Source: a virus. Taken from it: a DNA stretch of 64,000 bases. The notes beneath the pieces are model-generated. The model ran no database searches. It was not told where the DNA came from and saw only the letters and a program-made list of their open reading frames with translations. Position 1 is the stretch's first letter. Every line of letters begins with the position of its first letter. This document shows, in pieces, positions 58,403 to 64,000 of this stretch. Location: positions 21,242-85,241 of the IMG/VR virus record IMGVR_UViG_3300024333_000005. One strand, written 5' to 3'. The position numbers were made by a program, and so were the translations under genes.

Positions 58403-58633
58403 CTACAGCCCCGCCTCCGCCGCGAGCAGGGCCAGGTCCTCCAGGGGCAGGACCCACCGGGCCTCGTCCCGGACGGCCGCCGGGGCGCAGGCGAACGACA
58501 GCTCGTCCAGCTCCACTTCGCACGCCTCGCAGACGACCCGGCAGCGCCGCGCCTCCCCCGGGCGGTAGGCGACCCGCCCCAGGATCTCGCCACATCGCTC
58601 ACACCGGACCAGCTCGCTCGTCTTGTTTGCCAT
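58403..58633 (-). CDS. Small zinc-finger protein, first gene of the minus operon
   Basis: 76 residues, ATG 58633 with AGGAGGAAG upstream and a strong promoter before it. CERCGEILGRVAYRPGEA near 11-28 and CEACEVELDELSF near 35-47 make a treble-clef or ribbon zinc site. The C-terminus is a helix (LEDLALLAAEAGL). As first gene under a strong promoter it may be an early regulator. Confidence 0.58.
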   Translation of the reverse strand: MANKTSELVRCERCGEILGRVAYRPGEARRCRVVCEACEVELDELSFACAPAAVRDEARWVLPLEDLALLAAEAGL

Positions 58634-58656
58634 CGCTCTTCCTCCTTACATCAACA

Positions 58657-58685
58657 AGCATAGGCGTGGCGAAGCGGGAAATCAA
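58657..58685 (-). promoter_or_regulatory. Strong sigma70-type promoter of the minus operon
   Basis: On the minus strand TTGATT (58685-58680), a 17-base spacer, TATGCT (58662-58657). Bases next to both hexamers match the promoter at 26307 (TTGAYTTCCCGC and TATGCTTGYTGATG). Confidence 0.78.
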
Positions 58686-58744
58686 CGAAAAAAGAGAAGC
58701 CGAGGGGCGCCTCGTTCACTTTTCCTGCAACGCCTTGACTGTGC

Positions 58745-58750
58745 TAGGGT
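58745..58750 (+). promoter_or_regulatory. Extended -10 box for a possibly leaderless terminase transcript
   Basis: TGCTAGGGT (58742-58750) has the extended -10 form TGnTAnnnT and ends seven bases before ATG 58758. No Shine-Dalgarno is visible. Transcription would begin at or next to the ATG. A similar TAGAGT lies six bases before the portal GTG. Confidence 0.45.
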
Positions 58751-58757
58751 TCTGGGA

Positions 58758-59399
58758 ATGCCCCTGATTGCCCGCGGTCCTACCCCCTCCAAGCCGGCCC
58801 CCCGACCTGCCTCCGCCGAGCTGCTAGCCCGGGCCCGGGCGGCTCTGGCTGGCGGCCTGGACCCGGACGAGACCGCGGCCCTTCTGGGCGTCGCCCCCGA
58901 GCGGGCGGACGAGCTGGTGGCCGAGGCCCGGGCCGGAGAGGAAGTGCGCCTGGTCGGCCGCCGCCCGGAGGCGGTCTACGTCGACTACGTCCTGCGCTCC
59001 GGCCACCACCTGCGGGAGCTGGACGAGCTGAAGGAGTGGCTGCGCAGCACCAAGCAAGGGGCGGCCGCGGTCGGGGCGGTGAAGGCCAAGCAGGACATCC
59101 TCGACCGGATCATCAAGCTCGGCCAGGACCTCGGGTTCGTCCGCCGGGAGCCCACCCAGCACTCGGTGGTGGTGGCCCGCCTGGACGACGCCGGCCTGCG
59201 GGAGCTGCTCGCCCGCGAGCTGACTGGCCTTACCCGGCTCATGGACCGGGCCGGGGACACCCCGCTCCTGGAGCTGTCCCCGGCGGCGATGGCCGCCGCC
59301 TCCCGGGGGCTTGACCCGGTGCCGCCCCGACTGGCAGAATCCCCCTCGTCGCCGGTGGTGCGCCGCAAGGTGCGCTCCCTGCCGGCAGGAGGTGCCTGA
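58758..59399 (+). CDS. Putative terminase small subunit
   Basis: 213 residues from ATG 58758. Residues 18-65 include a helix-turn-helix-like region (DPDETAALLGVAPERADELV), typical of the DNA-recognition domain of small terminases. A helical middle (LRELDELKEWLRSTKQGAAA, DILDRIIKLGQDLGFVRREP) fits the oligomerisation core. It lies two genes before TerL and is the first gene of the packaging operon. Small terminases vary greatly, so position carries much of the weight. Confidence 0.55.
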   Translation: MPLIARGPTPSKPAPRPASAELLARARAALAGGLDPDETAALLGVAPERADELVAEARAGEEVRLVGRRPEAVYVDYVLRSGHHLRELDELKEWLRSTKQGAAAVGAVKAKQDILDRIIKLGQDLGFVRREPTQHSVVVARLDDAGLRELLARELTGLTRLMDRAGDTPLLELSPAAMAAASRGLDPVPPRLAESPSSPVVRRKVRSLPAGGA

Positions 59400-59707
59400 T
59401 GGCCCAGAGCTTCGTCACCGGCGTCGTGATCGGGACCGGGGCGGCGATGAACGTGCAGGGCGACAAGGTGGGCTTCCGCCCGAGCGTCGTCCGCGTCCAC
59501 AACCGGACCCGCAACAGCTTCGCGATCTGGACCGACCGGATGCCGGCCGCGTCCATGCAGAAGGTGGTCGACTCCGGCGCCGGCACGACCGATGTCTCGT
59601 TCGTCACCGCGAACGGGGTCACCCAGCTCTGCGGCGGCTTCACCCTGGGCGCCGACGCCAACCTCAACGGCGCGGGCGACGAGATCCACTTCGAGTGCTG
59701 GGGGTAG
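59399..59707 (+). CDS. Small beta-rich protein between terminase genes
   Basis: 102 residues, TGATG overlap. Beta-strand pattern throughout: MAQSFVTGVVIGTGAAMNVQ, RNSFAIWTDRMPAASM, and GGFTLGADANLNGAGDEIHF. It resembles small virion surface or decoration proteins with a receptor-like sandwich, but this is a resemblance only. The frame stays open beyond its TAG stop into TerL. No membrane span. Confidence 0.55.
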   Translation: MAQSFVTGVVIGTGAAMNVQGDKVGFRPSVVRVHNRTRNSFAIWTDRMPAASMQKVVDSGAGTTDVSFVTANGVTQLCGGFTLGADANLNGAGDEIHFECWG

Positions 59708-59791
59708 TCCCTGGCCCTCGTCCTCGCCCGCCACCCCGCCCCTAGCCCTCGACTGCCGCCGGCCCTGGGCGCCCCTGCCCGCGGCCGGCGG

Positions 59792-61216
59792 TTGTCCCCC
59801 CGCCCCCGCCCGTCCCCGGCCGCTCGGGCCGACCTGCTCCGCCGCCTGGAGGAGGCGAAGGCCCTGCGCCGAGAGTGGCTGCGCCGGCAGATTCTGGAGC
59901 GGGACCGAATCGACCTGCTCGCCAGCGAAGTCCTCGGCTACGAGGTCCGCCCGCACCACCTGGACCTGCTCCAGCATCAGCACCGCTTCCCGGACCGCAA
60001 CCTCGCCCTGGCCTGGCGGGGAGCCGGCAAGACCACCGTCCGCACCGTCTGCCGGGCGATCTTCCTCCTGCTCAAGAACCCGAACGCCCGCATCCTCCTG
60101 GCTTCCAAGTCGAGCCTGAACGCCGCGGCCATGCTGGCCGAGATCAAGGGCCGCCTGACCTCGCCGGCCTTCGAGGAGGTCTTCGGGGTCTGGCAGGGGC
60201 CGAAGTGGGACGACATCGCCATCCAGGTCCGGCCCCGGACCTCCGGCGCCAAGGAACCGAGCGTCGGAGTGGTGGGCGCCGAGTCCAGCATCGTCTCCCT
60301 GCACTGGGACGCCCTGCTGGTGGACGACCTGGTGGACGAGGAGAACGCCCGCACCCCGACCCTGCGCAACCGGCTCCAGACGCTCTTCTACAAGGCCCTG
60401 CTCCCGACCCTGGTACCGGGCGGTGAGCTGTCCCTCTGCGGGACCCGCTACCACCACCTCGACCTCTACGGCCACCTGGCCGAGAACGAGATGGCGGGCC
60501 CCCGGACCCTGGTGGTCCCCGGCCTGCGGGGGAGCGACGAGCAGGGCTGGGAGGCGGTCTGGCCGGAGCGCTTCTCGGTGGAGCACCTGCTCGCCCTGCG
60601 CAGAAGCATGGGGAGCATCCTCTGGGACTCGCAGTACCTCTGCTCGACTCGCAAGATGGCCGGCGGCGGCTTCGTCGACTTCGAGTGGTGCCAGCGGGTC
60701 GCGGCCACCGAGGTGCCCGCCGACGCGCCCCGCTTCCTGGGCGCCGACCTGGCGATCAGCATGGCGCCCGGGGCCGACCGCTTCGCCGTTGTCGTCGAAG
60801 CATGGGACTCGACCTCCGACCGGCGCTGGGTGGTCGACGGCTACGCCGGCCGCCGGCCGCCGCACGAGCAGCGGCGGATCATCGCCGACCACTACCGGCG
60901 GCACCGCTGCGTGCGGGGGTGCATCGAGAGCAACGCCTACCAGGCGGCGCTCATCTCCGACCTGCGCCGGGAACAGCCCGACCTGGTCCTGGTCCCCTCC
61001 CACACCGGCGCCGCCAAGGAGGCGCGGATGCTCGCCCTGGCCGCGGCCCACGAGGACCTGCGGGTCTTCTACGCCGAGGGGCTGGACTGGCTCGTCGAGG
61101 AAATGGTGCTCTTCCCGACCGGCGCTCACGACGACGGGTTCGACGCCCTGGACCTGGCCCACCGGGCGACCCGCTACCGGCAGCGGAAGGCCCGCCGGGA
61201 AGTCGGCTTGCTCTAG
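59792..61216 (+). CDS. terL: Terminase large subunit
   Basis: 474 residues from TTG 59792; no ATG or GTG occurs earlier in this frame after the upstream stop at 59707, only CTG codons, so the start is uncertain. ATPase: Walker A LAWRGAGKTTVRT near 73-85, motif LLASKS near 102, Walker B DALLVDDLVDEEN near 171-183, and LCGTRY (motif III) near 215. Nuclease: LGADLAISMAPGADR near 316-330, CIESNAYQ near 373, and HDDGFDALDLAHRA near 448. It cuts concatemers and pumps DNA into the head. Followed by portal. Confidence 0.9.
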   Translation: MSPRPRPSPAARADLLRRLEEAKALRREWLRRQILERDRIDLLASEVLGYEVRPHHLDLLQHQHRFPDRNLALAWRGAGKTTVRTVCRAIFLLLKNPNARILLASKSSLNAAAMLAEIKGRLTSPAFEEVFGVWQGPKWDDIAIQVRPRTSGAKEPSVGVVGAESSIVSLHWDALLVDDLVDEENARTPTLRNRLQTLFYKALLPTLVPGGELSLCGTRYHHLDLYGHLAENEMAGPRTLVVPGLRGSDEQGWEAVWPERFSVEHLLALRRSMGSILWDSQYLCSTRKMAGGGFVDFEWCQRVAATEVPADAPRFLGADLAISMAPGADRFAVVVEAWDSTSDRRWVVDGYAGRRPPHEQRRIIADHYRRHRCVRGCIESNAYQAALISDLRREQPDLVLVPSHTGAAKEARMLALAAAHEDLRVFYAEGLDWLVEEMVLFPTGAHDDGFDALDLAHRATRYRQRKARREVGLL

Positions 61217-61231
61217 GGCCAGGGCGGGCGG

Positions 61232-61237
61232 TAGAGT
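61232..61237 (+). promoter_or_regulatory. -10-like box immediately before the portal gene
   Basis: TAGAGT lies six bases before GTG 61244, with no clear Shine-Dalgarno. The TAnnnT pattern at this distance resembles leaderless starts. No -35 is obvious (GC-rich upstream). Confidence 0.3.
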
Positions 61238-61243
61238 CGGCCC

Positions 61244-62971
61244 GTGGACCTGCGTGACGAGGTCGGTGGAACCGAGCGCCGCCGGCGGCAACAGGTGCGG
61301 GCCCTGGTCTTCGGCGAGGGGGGCCGGCTGCACAAGGCCGGCGACGGCGCGGCCCCGCCCGAGGCAAGCAAGAGCCTGTCCGAGCCCGACCTCTGGGGCT
61401 CGGGCATTGCCGACCAGATCGTCGATCCGCCCCTTGACCCCCTGGGCCTGGCCTCCCTGGTCGAGCAGAGCGCCGCCCTCGGCCCCCTGGTCGAGGCAAT
61501 GGAGGCGAACATCGAGGGCTTCGGGTGGCGCCTGGTGCCTCTGCTTGGCTACGATGCCACGCCGGCCCGCAAGGAGGAGGCGGCCGCCGAGCGCCGCCGC
61601 CTGGACAACTTCTTCCGCTACGCCACCACCGAGGAGAGCTTCACCAGCCTGCGCCGGCGCACGCGCCGCGACCTGGAGGTGACCGGGAACGCGTACTGGG
61701 AGGTGGTCCGCAGCCTGCGGGGCGAGATCGTCGGGCTCAAGCTGCTCCCCTCCTACCAGGTCCGGCTCTGCTACGAGGACCGGGACTACACCGCCGCCGA
61801 GGCCCCGGTCCTGGAAGTGCAGCCGGACGGCACCTACATCCTGGAGAAGCGGCGGGTCTACCGCCGCTTCCGGCGTTTCGTGCAGGGCGCCCTGGTGGCG
61901 ATGGGACAGCGGGCCACGGCGCAGTATCGCTACTTCAAGAGCTTCCGGGACCCCCGGGTGGTGGACAACCAGACCGGCGAAGTGGTGCCGGCCGAGAGGG
62001 TGGAGCGGTGGGACCGGGAGGGCGGGTCCATGCCCGAGGCCCGGCGGGCCAACGAGGTGATCCACTGGCGGATCGGCTCGCCCCGGACCCCCTATGGCCT
62101 GCCCCGGTGGCTCGGCAACCTGCTCGGCGCCCTGGGCGCCCGCTCGGCCGAGGAGATCAACTACGGCACCTTCCGCAACCAGTGCGTGCCGTCCATGCTT
62201 CTCCTGGTCTCCAACGGCCAGCTCACCGAGGCCACGATCAAGCGCATCGAGACCTTCGTCGAGAGCCACCTGAAGGGCGGCGACAACTACAGCCGCTTCC
62301 TGCTCCTGGAGGGCGAAGGGGCCTACGAGGGCGAGGACAGCGGGCACGTCAAGATCGACGCCAAGCCGCTCACCCAGGCGCAGCACACCGACGCCCTTTT
62401 CACGAACTACATTGGCATGTGCCACGGCAACCTGCGCCAGGCGTTTCGGCTGCCGGGCCTCTTCGTCGGCAAGGACGACGGCTACAACCGGGCGACTGCC
62501 GAGGTGGCCCGACGCCTGGCGGATGAGCAGGTTTTCGCCCCGGAGCGGGCCGAGGTGGACTGGGCCATCAACGCCCTGGTCCTCGCCGACCTGGGCGCCC
62601 GCTACTACCGCTTCGAGACCCGGACCCCGAACGTCACCGACAACGCCGAGCTGGTGTCCATGCTGACCGCCGCCGAGCGGACCGGGGCCATCACTCCGCG
62701 CCTGGCCCGGGCCATCGTCGAGGATGTCTTCCCGGGAGCCTCCGAGGCCCCGCCCTTGGACCCCCGGGTCAACCCCGACCTGCCCTTCTCGCTGACAATG
62801 GCGGAGGCGGTCAAGAACCAGGCGCAGACCACCGAGGTCAACCAACAGGTCGCGCCCGTCCAGGCGAGCGGAGTGGTGAAGGCGATCCGGGACGACCTCA
62901 TCGCCGACCTGCTCGCCACCGGCGACCGGGCCGCCACCGAGCTGCGCCGCCTGCTCCGCCGCGACGAGTAG
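61244..62971 (+). CDS. Portal protein
   Basis: 575 residues, GTG start 27 bases after terL. Family pattern: DPPLDPLGLASLVEQSAALG near 60-80, VTGNAYWEVVRSLRGEIVGL near 146-165, EVIHWRIGSPRTPYGLPRWL near 273, and a C-terminal helical crown, with LADEQVFAPERAEVDWAINA near 422-441 characteristic of PBSX-type portals. Twelve copies form the channel for DNA and the docking site for terminase and neck. The N-terminal 50 residues are charged and variable. Confidence 0.88.
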   Translation: MDLRDEVGGTERRRRQQVRALVFGEGGRLHKAGDGAAPPEASKSLSEPDLWGSGIADQIVDPPLDPLGLASLVEQSAALGPLVEAMEANIEGFGWRLVPLLGYDATPARKEEAAAERRRLDNFFRYATTEESFTSLRRRTRRDLEVTGNAYWEVVRSLRGEIVGLKLLPSYQVRLCYEDRDYTAAEAPVLEVQPDGTYILEKRRVYRRFRRFVQGALVAMGQRATAQYRYFKSFRDPRVVDNQTGEVVPAERVERWDREGGSMPEARRANEVIHWRIGSPRTPYGLPRWLGNLLGALGARSAEEINYGTFRNQCVPSMLLLVSNGQLTEATIKRIETFVESHLKGGDNYSRFLLLEGEGAYEGEDSGHVKIDAKPLTQAQHTDALFTNYIGMCHGNLRQAFRLPGLFVGKDDGYNRATAEVARRLADEQVFAPERAEVDWAINALVLADLGARYYRFETRTPNVTDNAELVSMLTAAERTGAITPRLARAIVEDVFPGASEAPPLDPRVNPDLPFSLTMAEAVKNQAQTTEVNQQVAPVQASGVVKAIRDDLIADLLATGDRAATELRRLLRRDE

Positions 62972-62972
62972 C

Positions 62973-64000
62973 ATGCACGAGGCCGGGGCCACCTGCTGCG
63001 CCGGGGTCCTGGCCGCATCCCGGTTGGCAGTCCTGAAGGCCCTGGGGGTCCCCGAGCTGGCCGAGCTGGCCCGGGAGGAAGTCGCCTACGCCCGGGGCCT
63101 GCGCCTGGCCTACCAGCGCAGCCTCCGCGCCGCCTGGGAGGCGGCCCTTCCCGGCCCCCGGTCGCCGGGCGGCGAGGCCGGCGTCAAGCGCTTCGTCGAG
63201 GCGGTCGGCGAGCACTACGCCCCGGCCTTCGAGCGGGAGGTCAAGGCTCTGGCCCCGGGCAAGGTGGAGCGGTTCTACCGGCTCGGCAAGGTCTCCGCCT
63301 GGCGCAAGGCCCTGGGCTACACCTCGGCGGTCCTGCGCATGCCGCCGGCCGCGCCCCTGGAGAAGGCCGCGGGCGGTTCCCGGGCCGAGCTGAAGGCGAG
63401 CTTTGATCTGGTCGACGACGACGCGGTCAGTGCCCTGCTCGGCCACCAGCTCTTTTGGGCCGGCGGGCACTACGAGGCGGTGGTCAACGAGGGCATCGCT
63501 TTCGTGGCCCGGGACATCATGGTCGAGCAGGGGCTCTCGGGCGCCGAGGCCGGGAAGGAGCTGGCCGCGGCCATCGGGGACACGGTCGGCACCCCGCACG
63601 GCTGGCAGCCGGACCAGTACTTCCGCGTGGTGGCGAGCAACGCCGCCACCGTCGGCCGGGTGATGGGCGCGGTAAAGGCGTTCGAGGACCTGGGCGTCAC
63701 CCGGCTGGTGGTGGTCAACCCCCGGGACGAGGTGACCTGCGAGCGCTGTCGCCTGCTCGATGGACAGGTCTTCGACCTGTCCGTCGCCTCGGCCCAGAAG
63801 GCGAAGCTCCTGGCGGTGAAGCACCCGAGCGCAATCAAGGGGGCGGTCGCCCCCTGGTTCGACGAGTCGGAGTTCCGGCACCGCTACGAGCAGGCCGAGG
63901 CCAAGGCCGAAGCGGACGCCAAGGCGGCCGGCAAGGCCAAGCCCGACCTCGGACCCTACCTGGCGGCGCAGCGGATCTGCCTGCCTCCATACCACGGGTC
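62973..64000 (+). CDS. Minor head / head morphogenesis protein, 3' end outside window
   Basis: ATG 62973 lies one base after the portal stop; the frame is open to the window end (342 codons seen). Residues 1-240 are helical. Residues about 250-275 give VVVNPRDEVTCERCRLLDGQ then VFDL, the conserved zinc-like motif (D..T...C..C...dG..f) of SPP1 gp7/Mu F-like minor head proteins. A basic, lysine-alanine-rich helical segment follows near 310-330. Such proteins bind DNA at the portal and assist DNA entry and capsid assembly. The prohead protease and capsid genes should come next outside the window. Confidence 0.82.
   Translation, partial: MHEAGATCCAGVLAASRLAVLKALGVPELAELAREEVAYARGLRLAYQRSLRAAWEAALPGPRSPGGEAGVKRFVEAVGEHYAPAFEREVKALAPGKVERFYRLGKVSAWRKALGYTSAVLRMPPAAPLEKAAGGSRAELKASFDLVDDDAVSALLGHQLFWAGGHYEAVVNEGIAFVARDIMVEQGLSGAEAGKELAAAIGDTVGTPHGWQPDQYFRVVASNAATVGRVMGAVKAFEDLGVTRLVVVNPRDEVTCERCRLLDGQVFDLSVASAQKAKLLAVKHPSAIKGAVAPWFDESEFRHRYEQAEAKAEADAKAAGKAKPDLGPYLAAQRICLPPYHG

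Noticed and set aside
58985-62992. 1335-codon minus-strand frame opposite terminase and portal
   Set aside because: Shadow; the plus strand has terL and portal motifs throughout.
1-64000. tRNA genes and integrase/attachment site
   Set aside because: No convincing T-loop (GGTTCRANNCC) with a matching acceptor stem was seen, and no integrase or recombinase other than RecA/RuvC types; lysogeny functions are not supported in this window.

Overview
The window is almost wall-to-wall genes of a very GC-rich tailed bacteriophage with a contractile tail (myovirus morphotype). Evidence: a tail sheath, tail tube, frameshifted tail assembly chaperone, tape measure, hub, spike and wedge genes in canonical order, a lysis cassette, a large bacterial-type replication and recombination module, and terminase, portal and minor head genes. 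Genes are packed with 4-base ATGA/GTGA or TGATG overlaps. Both window ends cut a gene: a structural gene is open at base 1 and a minor head gene runs off base 64000. The capsid and prohead protease genes are not seen and presumably lie outside, between those two ends. The host cannot be fixed from the sequence. It must be high-GC; near-consensus sigma70-type promoters (TTGAYT, 17 bases, TATGCT), possible leaderless starts and a MazG-like gene of a type common in actinobacteria are only hints. I saw no tRNA, rRNA, CRISPR array, integrase or transposase.

Layout. 1-17173: virion tail and baseplate, ending in a beta-helical fibre/spike. 17166-19804: lysis cassette with an amidase, a SleB-type hydrolase, two small membrane proteins (one holin-like) and a signal-peptide plus C-terminal-anchor protein. 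19833-26278: replication start-up with a sliding-clamp-like protein, UvsW-like helicase, winged-helix initiator, DnaB-like helicase and primase. 26307-31168: a strong promoter, a MoxR/CobS-like ATPase with a CobT-like VWA partner, an ExoX-C-terminal-like protein and a sigma-like protein. 31165-43737: DNA polymerase III alpha, HU-like protein, gp32-like and SSB-tailed proteins, RecA-like, RuvC-like, family 4 uracil-DNA glycosylase and SbcD/SbcC. 43747-47111: small regulatory or zinc-ribbon proteins, a TSCPD-domain protein and methyltransferase-type proteins. 47112-48432: a 1.3 kb non-coding block with two repeat families and terminators. 48433-56322: accessory genes, mostly unknown, including a MazG-like gene, a lone minus-strand gene, and a ComM-like ATPase. 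56670-58633: a minus-strand operon. 58758-64000: small terminase, TerL, portal and minor head protein.

How the parts work together. The winged-helix protein at 22692 carries, inside its own gene, an AT-richer patch with a perfect 28-bp palindrome and a second hairpin. It lies just upstream of dnaB, the arrangement of lambda O/ori/P, so this is my best origin candidate. The phage appears to bring helicase, primase, C-family polymerase, clamp-like protein and ssDNA-binding proteins, but no clamp loader was recognised. SbcCD, RecA-like, RuvC-like and UvsW-like proteins suggest recombination-dependent replication.

The most interesting non-gene signals are the origin-like patch, a textbook -1 frameshift site in the tail chaperone, the repeat-rich block at 47-48.4 kb, a 32-bp GC-rich repeat found in three places with a related palindrome at a fourth, and a shared promoter motif before two different operons.
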